A DNA stretch of 64,000 nucleotides. Source: Candidatus Eisenbacteria bacterium. Lineage in GTDB: Bacteria > Eisenbacteria > RBG-16-71-46 > JAFGJU01. The translations under genes and the position numbers were made by a program. The stretch's first letter is position 1. Every line of letters starts with the position of its first letter. The stretch covers positions 102,030 to 166,029 of the forward strand of contig JAPLKG010000002.1 in assembly GCA_026388185.1 (NCBI GenBank). The letters are read 5' to 3'. Under the pieces are notes generated by a model. That model saw only the letters and a program-made list of their open reading frames with translations. It was not told the origin of the DNA and searched no databases. Below, in pieces: positions 27,328 through 36,832 of the stretch.

Positions 27328-29352
27328 TCACTCTGATGTGCCCGCCTCCGGTGCTTGGGGCGAGTCCTCACCCTCAGGCGTTTCCGCTCCCGACTCACCG
27401 CCCGGCCCGGGTTGCGTCGCTTCGTCCGGACTCGCCTCGGCCGCCACGTTGCCCTGATCGCCAGACTCTTCAGGTCGCCCAGGTTCCTCCGCGCCGGCCG
27501 TCGGGGCTCCATCGGATGTCGCCGGCTCGGAAGCCGACGCCTCCTCAGAGACGACGTTCCTCGACATGTACTTGTTCCTGAAGTCTTCCTGAGCCTCCGG
27601 AGACAGCTCCGACAGGTAGGCTCTCAAGCTCAGGACGATCCGGCGAGCTTCCGGATCAACCCTTATGACCTTCAGATCGAGCTCGTCTCCCGCCTGGAAG
27701 ATGTCCATCGGCTTCCTGACTTCTTCAAAGCCCATCTGGGAGAACGGCACGAATCCCTCGATGTCGTCCCCCAGATCCACGATGAGCCCTCTGTCGAGGA
27801 GCCGAACGACGCTGCCGTGCACGGTCAAGTTCAGAGGAAACTTCTCGACGAGGTCCTGCCACGGGTCTTCCGACACCTGTTTCAAGCCAAGTGAAATGCG
27901 ACGGTTGTCCTTGTCAATGTTCAGAACGATGACCTCGATTTTGTCGCCTTTCTTCAGAACCTCGCTCGCGTGAGAGATCCTTCTCGTCCACGACATATCA
28001 GATATGTGAACGAGGCCATCGATGCCTTCTTCGATCTCAACAAAGGCTCCGAAGTTGGTCAGATTCCGCACCTTTCCCCAGAGCCTCGTACCGATGGGGT
28101 ACTTCTCGTCCAGAGAAAGCCACGGATCCGGTTCCACTTGCTTCAAGCCCAGGGATATCTTCTCGTTTTCCTTGTCCACCTTCAGTACGACGGCCTCTAT
28201 CGTATCCCCGATGGCAAGCACCCTCGATGGGTGACGGATGTGTCTCGTCCACGACATTTCCGAAACGTGGATGAGACCCTCGACGCCCTTCTCCAACTCT
28301 ATGAATGCGCCGTAATCCGTGATGCTCACAACTTTGCCTCTCACCTTCGAGCCCACCCCGTACTTCTCTTCGACGTTTTCCCACGGATAGGCAGTGAGTT
28401 GCTTGAGCCCCAGGGAAATTCGTTCCCGCTCTGGCTCGAAGCTGAGCACCTTCACCTTGATCTTGTCTCCTATCGCGAGGACTTCCGAGGGATGGCTCAC
28501 TCTTCCCCACGACATGTCGGTCACGTGAAGCAGACCGTCGATCCCGCCCAGATCCACGAACGCACCGAAGTCGGTGATGTTCTTCACCACTCCTTCCCGG
28601 ACCTGATCCTTCGCAAGTTCCTTCAGTATGGTCGACTTCTGCCGCGCTCTCTCCTCTTCAAGAACCACTCTGCGGGAGACGACGATGTTTCTGCGCCGCT
28701 TGTTCAGCTTGATAATCTTGAAGCGCAGCGTCTGACTGAGGAGTTGGTCTATGTTTTGAACTTGGCGTAGCGCCACCTGAGAACCGGGCAAAAATGCTTC
28801 CACTCCAAAGAGGTCAACGACAAGACCTCCCTTGATCTTCCGCAGTAGCCTGCCCTCGACAATCGCTCCACTGTCAGATGCGTCCTTGACGCGATCCCAG
28901 ACCCTTGCAAAGTCGGCCTTCTGCTTGGACAGAACGACGAGCCCGTCCTGATCCTCCATTTTCTCGAGGTAGACCTCCACCTCCATGCCCGCCTTCAAGC
29001 TGTCCCGATCCGGAAACTCGGAGAGCGGTATGGTCCCTTCCGACTTAAAGCCGACGTCCACGAGCACGTCTTCTCCCTCGATTCTCACCACAATGCCCCT
29101 CACGATTTCCCCCTCCGTTATGTCCTTCAGGGAATCCTCGTAAAGCGCAAGCATCTCCGGGGAGAGCTGCGGCGTGTCGTCGTCATCAAGTTCGGTGTTT
29201 CGCAGACTTCCCCTCGAACGATCACGCCGTCGGTCAGACCCGACCGTCCCTGCGCCGCCCTCCGGAGATCCTCTTTCTTCACCAACCTCCCTTCCAGTTT
29301 TCTGCTTCTCCTCCTCGACCGGGAGGCCTTCATCAACCCTGTTTTCCGCCAT
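27328..29352 (-). CDS. rpsA: 30S ribosomal protein S1 with acidic tails
   Basis: S1 binds mRNA on the small subunit. Six S1/OB repeats can be followed from about residue 95 to 585. The third to fifth are the most regular, each with a GAFV/I-(D/E) strand and an H-(V/I)-(S/T)-(E/D)-MSW segment. The protein is longer than usual (674 residues) because of a charged N-terminal region of about 75 residues and a C-terminal tail of about 90 residues rich in Glu, Ala, Pro and Gly. The order cmk-plsC-ispH-rpsA is common in bacteria. Confidence 0.95.
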   Translation of the reverse strand: MAENRVDEGLPVEEEKQKTGREVGEERGSPEGGAGTVGSDRRRDRSRGSLRNTELDDDDTPQLSPEMLALYEDSLKDITEGEIVRGIVVRIEGEDVLVDVGFKSEGTIPLSEFPDRDSLKAGMEVEVYLEKMEDQDGLVVLSKQKADFARVWDRVKDASDSGAIVEGRLLRKIKGGLVVDLFGVEAFLPGSQVALRQVQNIDQLLSQTLRFKIIKLNKRRRNIVVSRRVVLEEERARQKSTILKELAKDQVREGVVKNITDFGAFVDLGGIDGLLHVTDMSWGRVSHPSEVLAIGDKIKVKVLSFEPERERISLGLKQLTAYPWENVEEKYGVGSKVRGKVVSITDYGAFIELEKGVEGLIHVSEMSWTRHIRHPSRVLAIGDTIEAVVLKVDKENEKISLGLKQVEPDPWLSLDEKYPIGTRLWGKVRNLTNFGAFVEIEEGIDGLVHISDMSWTRRISHASEVLKKGDKIEVIVLNIDKDNRRISLGLKQVSEDPWQDLVEKFPLNLTVHGSVVRLLDRGLIVDLGDDIEGFVPFSQMGFEEVRKPMDIFQAGDELDLKVIRVDPEARRIVLSLRAYLSELSPEAQEDFRNKYMSRNVVSEEASASEPATSDGAPTAGAEEPGRPEESGDQGNVAAEASPDEATQPGPGGESGAETPEGEDSPQAPEAGTSE

Positions 29353-29371
29353 TACACTGATTCTCCCTTCT

Positions 29372-30370
29372 TCAGTAATTCTTCTCGGGCAATTGTGCCC
29401 TCACTGGAACTCTTTTCCCGTGAGCTCCAATCGAAGCTATCCGATCGGCCACCTCTCGGATGAGCCAATCGGGCGTTGAGGCGCCGCCGGTCACGCCAAC
29501 GTGAACGGCTCCCCTGAACCACGAGCGTTTAAGTTCTCCCGCGGTCTCGACCCAGAGAGTACGCCTCACCCTTTTGCGACAGATGTCATAGAGTCTGGCG
29601 GTGTTCGCGCTTTTCCTTCCCCCTACAACCACCATCACGTCCACTTTTCCCGCCAGTTTGAGCGCTTCTGCTTGACGCCGAGAAGTTGTCTCGCACGTCG
29701 TGTTGTGAACACGGAGCTCCTGGGTCTTTCCCACGAGTATGCTCACAATGTTAGATAGAGTATCAAACGACTGTGTAGTCTGAGCAACCACCCCCAATTT
29801 TTTGGCTTTCTTCAGGCGCAAGGCCTCTGCTTCCGTGCCGACGACTGACACCTTTCGCAACCCTCCCGCTATTGCCTCCACCTCGGGATGGCCGCGATCT
29901 CCCACGACAACGATCCAGTAGCCGGCGCCGGAAAGAAAAGAAGCAAGCTCCTGCGCCTTCTTTACAAAAGGACACGTCGCGTCTACTACTCGAAGTTTTT
30001 TCTTACTTGCCTCCTCGATGATGCCAGGAGAAACCCCGTGGCAACGAATGACTACCGTACCTCTCTCAATCTCAGAGATCGCGTTGGCAACCCTGAGTCC
30101 CCTATTCTCAAGCTCACCCACGACCTGCGGGTTGTGTATCAGCTCTCCCAGAGTGTAGAAAGGTCCTTTCGACTCTTCAAGCGCTCTTTCCGCAAGTCTG
30201 ATCGCCCTCTTCACTCCGAAGCAAAACCCCGAGCCGGGTGCTACCGTAACTCTTATCGCGGGTTTGTGTTTCTCCGCCGCAGGCCGGCGCGCCTTTCTCG
30301 GCTGGCGCGTCGAGGACTCCCGCTTTCGAGTCTCACGCCTCGCTGTCGACTCTTGCCTTGAGCTCCGCAA
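29372..30370 (-). CDS. ispH: 4-hydroxy-3-methylbut-2-enyl diphosphate reductase
   Basis: IspH makes IPP and DMAPP in the last step of the non-mevalonate isoprenoid pathway. The three cluster cysteines lie in GFCFGV, DATCPFV and NTTCETT. The substrate-binding RCHGV, GHPEV and TTQ segments are present. The only in-frame start is TTG at 30370, which adds a basic N-terminal tail of about 40 residues not seen in most IspH proteins and overlaps plsC by 38 bases. DMAPP from this pathway also feeds MiaA. Confidence 0.94.
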   Translation of the reverse strand: MRSSRQESTARRETRKRESSTRQPRKARRPAAEKHKPAIRVTVAPGSGFCFGVKRAIRLAERALEESKGPFYTLGELIHNPQVVGELENRGLRVANAISEIERGTVVIRCHGVSPGIIEEASKKKLRVVDATCPFVKKAQELASFLSGAGYWIVVVGDRGHPEVEAIAGGLRKVSVVGTEAEALRLKKAKKLGVVAQTTQSFDTLSNIVSILVGKTQELRVHNTTCETTSRRQAEALKLAGKVDVMVVVGGRKSANTARLYDICRKRVRRTLWVETAGELKRSWFRGAVHVGVTGGASTPDWLIREVADRIASIGAHGKRVPVRAQLPEKNY

Positions 30371-30956
30371 TTCTCCTCATTACCTCCTGGCCGACCGTCT
30401 TGTACAGCTCTTTGTTCCCGCCACCCTGTTCATCCGCGGGTGGAAAGTAGGGCTCTCCGAAAGCAATGTCTATGTGCGCCAGTCTAAGCATGGCTCTCTT
30501 GATGCCGTCCGAGCCCCTTATGTATGCGGGCACAACCGGCGCCCCAGCCTTCACTGACAGCATGCCGACGCCGGGCAGAGCCGGCCTGAGGGTCCCGTCT
30601 CTCACCCTTCCTCCTTCCGGAAACATGACGAGGCCTTTCCCGTGAGAGATGGCTTCCAGAGCAGACTTGATCCCCCTTGGGTCCACAACCCCCCTCCGTA
30701 TGGGAATCGCGTTCACGCTTCCGATAAGCCACCCAAACGCCCTGTTCCTGAAGAGCTCTTCCTTCGCGAGGAAATGCACCTCCCTCGGAATTGCATCTCC
30801 CACCAGAGGCGGATCCCAGAACGAAATGTGATTGCATGCAACGATGAAGCCACCCTCCCTTGGAATGGACTCCCTTCCCCGCACTCGCCTGACGAAAAGA
30901 AGAGTGAACAATACGTTCACCACCTCCCACGCGGCCTTGTATCCCCTTCTCATCAA
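30333..30956 (-). CDS. plsC: 1-acyl-sn-glycerol-3-phosphate acyltransferase
   Basis: PlsC adds the second acyl chain to make phosphatidic acid at the inner membrane. The 207-residue protein has the catalytic NHISFWD (H-x4-D), the FPEGGR phosphate-binding motif and a late VPAYIRG segment. The ATG at 30956 is three bases after cmk. With plsY and gpsA elsewhere in the window, the phosphatidic acid route is nearly complete. Confidence 0.93.
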   Translation of the reverse strand: MMRRGYKAAWEVVNVLFTLLFVRRVRGRESIPREGGFIVACNHISFWDPPLVGDAIPREVHFLAKEELFRNRAFGWLIGSVNAIPIRRGVVDPRGIKSALEAISHGKGLVMFPEGGRVRDGTLRPALPGVGMLSVKAGAPVVPAYIRGSDGIKRAMLRLAHIDIAFGEPYFPPADEQGGGNKELYKTVGQEVMRRIAELKARVDSEA

Positions 30957-30959
30957 CGC

Positions 30960-31655
30960 TCACTCGGTCCTGGTTGCGAGGACCTTCCTCACTTCTCTCA
31001 AGACTTCCTCCACTTGCTCATCAACGTTGAGCCGGGTTGTATCTATCTTGATCGCGTCTGCCGCCATCTCCAGAGGTGAGTGGGCGCGCGTCATGTCCCT
31101 GTGGTCTCGCGCCGTGAGATCTCTGAGCACCTTTTCCCGAGACTTGCCTTCCTCTGCGGCGTTCTCCTCCAGCCACCTTCGCTTGGCCCTCTCTTCCGAG
31201 GAGGCATCCAAATAGATCTTGAGATCAGCGTCCGGCAGAACCACGGTGCAGATGTCCCTTCCTTCCATAACCACTCCACCCTCGGCAGCGAGTCTCCTCT
31301 GCCTCTCTACCAACCAGCGCCTCACCCGAGGTAGCGCTGCAATCTCGGAGGACTTGAGGCTCACGTCGCCCTCCCTTATCTCCCTCGTCACGTCGGCACC
31401 GTCCAGCAGGACGCGGAATGACCCGGCCCTGGACACGCAGTCTACCGAACTCCCGGCGAGCAAGGCATCCAGCTCACGTGCGTCGCCCAGATTTACGGCC
31501 TCCCTTTTCGCCTTCAGGGCAAGCGCGCGGTACATCGCGCCGGTGTCGATATGGATGTACCCCAACCTCTCCGCCACGACCCTGGCCGTGGTGCTCTTTC
31601 CGGAGGCAGAGGGCCCATCTATGGCAATGATCAACCTTCTCTTCGATGCGGTCAT
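30960..31655 (-). CDS. cmk: Cytidylate kinase
   Basis: Cmk phosphorylates CMP and dCMP. The P-loop GPSASGKST lies at about residues 13-21 of the ATG form, and the HIDTGAMYRA and GRDI-TVV-P motifs for nucleotide binding are present. The length of about 231 residues is usual. I choose the ATG at 31655 over the GTG at 31667 because GGAG lies just before it. The next genes, plsC and ispH, follow with almost no spacing. Confidence 0.94.
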   Translation of the reverse strand: MTASKRRLIIAIDGPSASGKSTTARVVAERLGYIHIDTGAMYRALALKAKREAVNLGDARELDALLAGSSVDCVSRAGSFRVLLDGADVTREIREGDVSLKSSEIAALPRVRRWLVERQRRLAAEGGVVMEGRDICTVVLPDADLKIYLDASSEERAKRRWLEENAAEEGKSREKVLRDLTARDHRDMTRAHSPLEMAADAIKIDTTRLNVDEQVEEVLREVRKVLATRTE

Positions 31656-31920
31656 GATTCTCCGCACCTGCCCGTTGCCACAAGATTCAACTCTGCAATT
31701 CGTGGAGATAATCCGATGATGTACGAGGGGCCCACGATCCGTGAGGGCTCAACGCTAATCAAGATGCGAGGGAAGGGAGCGGTCCTTTTCAATCTCCTGA
31801 GAGGGAAGAAAGCCAACGGGAAACTCGCACGAATTCACGCGCAGATCCACACGAAAGCCTCGGGAATCCAGGAAAGGCCTTATGCATAGGCTTGAGGAAT
31901 CATGGCAGACGCAAAAACGC
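31656..31920. other. Non-coding gap between cmk and hisC
   Basis: About 265 bases hold no gene I can support. A near-palindrome, GGCCTTATGCATAGGCT, lies at 31876-31892. No good -35/-10 pair for cmk was found. Confidence 0.4.
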
Positions 31921-33078
31921 TTACGGTTTCTCAACACGGGCCACACGAACCCGTCGTGGTTCCTTCTTGCGCTTTTTCCCTCTCAACACCTCCTTCAGGC
32001 CCTCTACGAGCCTCTCGTTTTCTCTTTGTGTTCCCACGGTTATCCTGACGAAACTTGCCGGGAGCCCGAGCCCCACAGCTCTAAGGATGAGCGCCTTGCG
32101 CTCAAGTTCTGCGCACGCCTCTCTTGCGTCGGTCTTGAGGTCAACGGCCATAAAGTTGGCGTAAGATTCAACTGCCTCGAGCCCCATGTCCGTCAGTTTC
32201 TCGCGCAAGAACTGCATTCCTTCAGAAGTCACCTTAAGACTGCGCGATATCTGCTTGTCATCAGCGAGGCTAGCCAGTGCGGCCACCTGCCCGATACACG
32301 TGGCCGTGAAAGGTATGGAGACAGAGTTCAACAGAAAGATCATCTCTTCCGAGGCAACTCCGTAGCCCACACGCAACCCGGCCAGTGCGTACACCTTGGA
32401 GAACGTCCTGAGCACGATGACCAGCTTGCCCTCTCTCAGATATTCCATGGCGTCGGGGTACTCGCTGTGCTCCACGTATTCGTGATAAGCCTCGTCGAAG
32501 ACAACGACGACACTTTCGGGTATCTTGCTCAAGAACTGCTCGACCTCGGACTTCGTGACGATGGTCCCAGTTGGATTATTGGGATTACAGACAAAAACAA
32601 CCTTGGTTTTCGGCGACACGGCCTTGGCCATCGCCGAAAGATCGTGCTTGTGGTCCCTGAGGGGCACCGACACGGCCCTGGCGCCCATGAGCTCTATGCA
32701 GATCGGATACATGAGGAAGGAAGGCTCTGCAATTACGGCCTCGTCGCCCGGCCCGAGGAATAGGTGACAGACGAGCTCAATGAGCTGAGTCGTACCGTTC
32801 CCCACGATAAACTGTTCCATGGGAAAACCGAAATGCTCTCCCAACTTCTCCCTCAGAAAATAGGAACTGCTGTCCGGGTATCTGTTCAGGAGATGATTAC
32901 TCTCTCTGATCGCCTTGAGCGCCAGAGGGGAGGGTCCGAGCGGGTTTTCGTTGGACGCGAACTTGAGGGCGTTCTTGACGCCCAGTTGTCTCTCGAGAAT
33001 CTCCACGGGCTTACCAGGGACATAGGGCCGCAGCCTATAGACGTTCTCCCTCACAAGAGACTTTAAGGCGACGCTCAA
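31921..33078 (-). CDS. hisC: Histidinol-phosphate aminotransferase
   Basis: This is a class I/II PLP aminotransferase of about 385 residues. Features include ASNENPLGPSP near the N-terminus, NPNNPTG, the FDEAYHEY aspartate and the TFSKVYALAGLRVGYG block that contains the PLP lysine. It fits HisC, which makes histidinol phosphate. No other his gene is in the window, and relatives can act on aromatic amino acids. The TTG at 33078 is chosen because AAAGGAG lies eight bases upstream. A C-terminal tail rich in Lys and Arg is unusual. Confidence 0.85.
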   Translation of the reverse strand: MSVALKSLVRENVYRLRPYVPGKPVEILERQLGVKNALKFASNENPLGPSPLALKAIRESNHLLNRYPDSSSYFLREKLGEHFGFPMEQFIVGNGTTQLIELVCHLFLGPGDEAVIAEPSFLMYPICIELMGARAVSVPLRDHKHDLSAMAKAVSPKTKVVFVCNPNNPTGTIVTKSEVEQFLSKIPESVVVVFDEAYHEYVEHSEYPDAMEYLREGKLVIVLRTFSKVYALAGLRVGYGVASEEMIFLLNSVSIPFTATCIGQVAALASLADDKQISRSLKVTSEGMQFLREKLTDMGLEAVESYANFMAVDLKTDAREACAELERKALILRAVGLGLPASFVRITVGTQRENERLVEGLKEVLRGKKRKKEPRRVRVARVEKP

Positions 33079-33141
33079 ACGTGGCTCCTTTCGAGGCAGG
33101 GCAGCGAATGCCCAAACCTCATACCGCAAACAAACATGATG

Positions 33142-33170
33142 ACTTTACTACATTGACGGTGCGCGGGCAA
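33142..33170 (-). promoter_or_regulatory. Probable promoter of hisC
   Basis: On the minus strand TTGCCC and TAAAGT are 17 bases apart, and the transcript would start about 60 bases before the TTG. The -35 box overlaps one arm of the hairpin at 33166-33189. Confidence 0.4.
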
Positions 33171-33189
33171 GGGGATTTTTCCTCTTGCC
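33166..33189. repeat. Inverted repeat between an M16 gene and hisC
   Basis: GGCAAG and CTTGCC, plus an inner GG/CC pair, can form a hairpin. No T tract follows on the minus strand, so it is not a classical terminator. It overlaps the hisC -35 box. Confidence 0.35.
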
Positions 33190-33256
33190 GGTCTCCGTCG
33201 AGGCATGTGCGTGGCCCTTGCCCCGATCGCTCAGGACCAATCCGGTTCTTCCGCCC

Positions 33257-34696
33257 TCAGTTCTTCTCGAGCGCCATCTCGTTCACTGTCCCGAAATCGC
33301 CGAGCGGCCGGTCAAACAGCTTCGCGTTCCCCACAACAAGAAGCGTGAGCTTGTCCGGATGCAGATATCTCTGCGCCGCGCCCCTTATGTCGGCCACCGT
33401 GAGCTTGGCGTACGCCTCCATGTCCTTCTGGGGCGTGTCGAGAGGCCTTCCCTCGAAACGAAGCTGAACGAGCCTGCGGACGACCTGCGATTTCGACTCG
33501 TAGTCGAAAACATAGCTATTCACGTAAGAATCGACCGCCTTCTTGACCTCGTCGGCAGTCGGACCGACGTCACGCATCCGCTTGATCTGGTCCATCATGA
33601 TTGTGATGGCACGACCGCAGGCGTCGGCTTTGGTCTGAGCCGAGGCGGTGAACAGCCCATTCACCCACGGATCCGAGGAGTACCGAGAAGCCGCGTGATA
33701 GGCCAGTCCCTCGTCGCTGCGCACCTTTTCCATGATCCACGACGTGAAGCTCCCTCCGCCGAGAATGAAGTTCATGACGTCCACGGCGCAGCGCTCGGGA
33801 TCGTTGGAGTTGATTCCCTGATGCCCCATCGAGATGTAGGCCTGGTTTATGTCCATGTACGTGTAGGTACAACTCGGCGCAGGGGCGACGGGAAGGTCGG
33901 GCACTTTCGGGATCGAGACGTCGGCGGGCCGCCAGTTTGCGAAGACCTTCTCGAGTCCGGCAACTATCTCGTCCTTCGTCACGTCACCGCTTATTCCGAT
34001 GATTGCGTTGTTCGGATGGAAGTAAGTCTTGTAGAAGTTCGTGAGATCATCTCTGGTTATTGCATTGACGCTTTCCGTCGTCGTTTCCCAAGCGTACGGA
34101 TGGTCCCTGTAGACGAGTTGCGCGAACTCCCGCCGCGACACGGAATTCGGCTCGTCGTTCCGGCGTCGAATCTCCTCGATCATGGTTTTGCGTCTCATCT
34201 CGACTTTGTCGTCCGGAAACGCCGGGTTCGTCACGAGATCGCCGAAGATCTCCATGACGCGCGGCAAGTCCTTCTTCAGACAGTTGAACGAGAACGTCGT
34301 GTTGAGACCGCCTCCGGACACTTCAATGTTCGCCGCCAGATACTCCATCTCGTCGTTGAGCTTGTCGCCAGGCCAGGTGGTCGTCCCGCCGTTTCGAATC
34401 ACCCACTGGGCCATGTCGTTGAGTCCGTATTTCGCCTCGTCGGCGAAATACGTCTTCACCAACAGCACGACGTCCACGACGGGGATCTCATGATCCTCCA
34501 CCAAGAAACCCGTGAGGCCGTTGGAAAGGGACACGTCGATCACCCGCGGTGTCGTCACCTTGAGGGGCGAAAAGCCGAGCTTACTCGGATGGGGCCGAGT
34601 CGCCGCATAGGCCGCCGGCGTGAGCGCAAGCGCCGCGAGAAAGACGGCAGACGCCGCCAGGACGGTCAGCATCATAATGAAGGTTTTCTTCCGCAT
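33257..34696 (-). CDS. M16 family protein lacking the zinc motif (pair 1, non-catalytic partner)
   Basis: The protein (about 479 residues) has a signal peptide and two M16 halves. Where active M16 peptidases have HxxEH, this one has NDMAQW in an otherwise matching context (YGLNDMAQWVIRNGGT), so it cannot bind zinc in the usual way. The C-terminal half keeps the R-S-EGLAYHA and YSSDP elements typical of the family. It is encoded 58 bases after an HxxEH-containing M16 gene, as in heterodimeric processing peptidases. The ATG at 34696 follows AGGAGAAAGG. An upstream ATG at 34711 is possible. Confidence 0.88.
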   Translation of the reverse strand: MRKKTFIMMLTVLAASAVFLAALALTPAAYAATRPHPSKLGFSPLKVTTPRVIDVSLSNGLTGFLVEDHEIPVVDVVLLVKTYFADEAKYGLNDMAQWVIRNGGTTTWPGDKLNDEMEYLAANIEVSGGGLNTTFSFNCLKKDLPRVMEIFGDLVTNPAFPDDKVEMRRKTMIEEIRRRNDEPNSVSRREFAQLVYRDHPYAWETTTESVNAITRDDLTNFYKTYFHPNNAIIGISGDVTKDEIVAGLEKVFANWRPADVSIPKVPDLPVAPAPSCTYTYMDINQAYISMGHQGINSNDPERCAVDVMNFILGGGSFTSWIMEKVRSDEGLAYHAASRYSSDPWVNGLFTASAQTKADACGRAITIMMDQIKRMRDVGPTADEVKKAVDSYVNSYVFDYESKSQVVRRLVQLRFEGRPLDTPQKDMEAYAKLTVADIRGAAQRYLHPDKLTLLVVGNAKLFDRPLGDFGTVNEMALEKN

Positions 34697-34754
34697 TGCC
34701 TTTCTCCTCATTGTTTCACTGCTTCCAGTCTCACTCCTCTGTTGCGCCGCCCCT

Positions 34755-36641
34755 TCACTTCTTGCCCTGGGCCGCCTTCATGCGCTCCCAGAGTTCCTTT
34801 CCGAACGCCTTGCGTTCCTCGTCGGATTTCAAGCCCTGGAATCTCTTGAAGATCTCGGCCTGCTCTTCCTGTGGCAAAGTCTGGACGTATTGCATTATCG
34901 CCTGCCTGTCTACCTCTTCCTCCTTGCCCTCCTCCTTCGGCGCCTCGATCTGTACGCGGTAGGCAACAGTGCGGTTTTTCGTCGTCAGATACTTGTTCGC
35001 CACAAGCTGAACGTCCTCTGCTGTGACTTTCTTTATGCGCTCGATATTTCTGAACATCACGTGGTAGTCGCCGTAGAAAAGCTGTCCGAAGCCGACCTGG
35101 AAGGCAGTGCCGATGTTCGAGCCGAGCGACCGAATCATGGTCGCGTCGAGTTGATTTTTCACTCGCTGAAGCTCGCGTTCGGTGACGGATTCCCTCTTGA
35201 ACTTCTCGACCTCGTCGAGAATCGCCTTCTCCACCTCCTCCAGCGTATACGGGTTGCGCGGCTCCGCTTCGATCACGATCAAGTTCTCGTAGCGGTCACC
35301 GGGACCCTCATACACGCTCGGCGGCTTTGCAGTAAGCTGCTTTTCTTCAAAAACAGACTTGTAGAGTCTCGACGTGCGTCCGCCTGCAAGGACGCTCTCG
35401 AGCACACTGAGCGCTGCCACGTCCGGGTCGGGGTAGGCGGGCTTGTGAAAGCCTATCATCAGCTTCGGATTGGCACTGTGTTCGACCACCACGCGGCGCT
35501 CACCTCTTTGTTCCGGCTCGCGCGTCTCGATGCCGGCAGGCTCAGGTTGAGACGGTATGGGGCCGAAGTAACGTTCGGCAAACTTTCTCACCTGATCGAC
35601 CGTCACGTCGCCCACGACAACTGCCAGGGCGTTGTTGGGCGCGTAGAAAATTCGGTGGTAGTTTTCCAGCTCCCTTCGGTCGATCGTCTGGAGATCGCTC
35701 ATCCATCCCACAACCGGCCACTTGTACGGACTCGCCGTGAACGCCACGGAATAGAAAGCCTCTCCAAGAACTTCCTCAGGATCATTCTCGCCGAGACGGC
35801 GCTCTTCCATGATGACGTCGCGCTCGGACCAGAATTCCCTGAACACGGCCGATTCCATTCGATCGGATTCGAGGTCCATGAACAGCTCGACCTTGTTGGC
35901 CGGAACGTACGCGAAATAAACGGTCGCATCGTTGGACGTGAAGGCGTTGAGGAACCGTGAACCATTATTCATGTACGTTCCCCAAAGCTCGTCCTTCACC
36001 ATGTACCGGCGCTGGTCGTCGAGTAGTTTCGCGATCTCTCCCCAAGCGAGCTCGTATTCCAGGTACTTGTTGAGATAATTAACGCCCCCGTCCTCTATGA
36101 GATATTGAACGGTCGTCAGAGAGTCGGGCAGCTTTGCCATCGCGCGGATTTTCCGGGCAAGGAGGTTGTTCGTCTCAAACTTGCTGGAGCCGATCCTCTC
36201 CTTCTCCTCTTTCGTGAATGATTCGAGTACCTGCTTCGAGAAGTCGTGGAAGCGGTTGAACCGCCACTCCCCCATCTCTTTTCGTAGCGCTATCGTCTTG
36301 TCGCCAAGCTCGTCGGTCTTCGCAATGTACGGAATTTCCTTCCTGTAATCCTTGGTTCCCATCATCTCAGTGCCCTTAAACATCATGTGCTCCAGCAGAT
36401 GGGAAATGCCGGTAACGTTCGTCCACTCGTTTGCCGCGCCGACGTTGAAGGTGACTACGCAGAGCGCCACCGGCGCCTCGTGGCGTTCGACAACGAGGAA
36501 CTCCATGCCGTTCTTGAGCGTGAACACCTTGATCTTCTCTTCGAGGGTCTGGGCGCGCACCTGAACCTGCGCGATGGCCGAGAGCAAGAACACCGCCAGA
36601 ACGATTGCGAGGAGAGATGACGTCCTCTTTAGCCTGGGCAT
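34755..36641 (-). CDS. M16 zinc metallopeptidase with long insertion (pair 1, catalytic)
   Basis: A signal peptide is followed by the zinc motif HLLEH at about residue 84. The next zinc glutamate (IMEERR) lies about 200 residues beyond it, where about 80 is normal. The difference is a charged insertion of some 120 residues. The remaining C-terminal half with R-T-S-R-LYKS is conserved. At 628 residues the protein is longer than typical two-domain bacterial M16 enzymes. It is exported and should degrade peptides in the periplasm. The ATG at 36641 has GGAGG just upstream. Confidence 0.92.
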   Translation of the reverse strand: MPRLKRTSSLLAIVLAVFLLSAIAQVQVRAQTLEEKIKVFTLKNGMEFLVVERHEAPVALCVVTFNVGAANEWTNVTGISHLLEHMMFKGTEMMGTKDYRKEIPYIAKTDELGDKTIALRKEMGEWRFNRFHDFSKQVLESFTKEEKERIGSSKFETNNLLARKIRAMAKLPDSLTTVQYLIEDGGVNYLNKYLEYELAWGEIAKLLDDQRRYMVKDELWGTYMNNGSRFLNAFTSNDATVYFAYVPANKVELFMDLESDRMESAVFREFWSERDVIMEERRLGENDPEEVLGEAFYSVAFTASPYKWPVVGWMSDLQTIDRRELENYHRIFYAPNNALAVVVGDVTVDQVRKFAERYFGPIPSQPEPAGIETREPEQRGERRVVVEHSANPKLMIGFHKPAYPDPDVAALSVLESVLAGGRTSRLYKSVFEEKQLTAKPPSVYEGPGDRYENLIVIEAEPRNPYTLEEVEKAILDEVEKFKRESVTERELQRVKNQLDATMIRSLGSNIGTAFQVGFGQLFYGDYHVMFRNIERIKKVTAEDVQLVANKYLTTKNRTVAYRVQIEAPKEEGKEEEVDRQAIMQYVQTLPQEEQAEIFKRFQGLKSDEERKAFGKELWERMKAAQGKK

Positions 36642-36832
36642 ACCGCCTCCTTCCGGCTGGAAATCCCGGTTGAATGTCAGCGAGCGAATCTATCCATCAT
36701 ACACCGATTCGAGAAGAACCTCATCTGCAAACGGCGACCCCGCCCGTCTGTCTCGCCGCGTGGAGCGCTGCGCTCTTCTCGCCCAATCGATCCTGTCCGG
36801 CGCAAGCCACCGGCTACTTCCGGGGTCACTTG

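Noticed and set aside
27273-27512. An 80-residue N-terminal extension of mtaB
   Set aside because: It overlaps the 3' end of rpsA and is arginine-rich, with no family match.
31876-31892. A near-palindrome in the cmk-hisC gap
   Set aside because: It is a single imperfect site without nearby promoter support.
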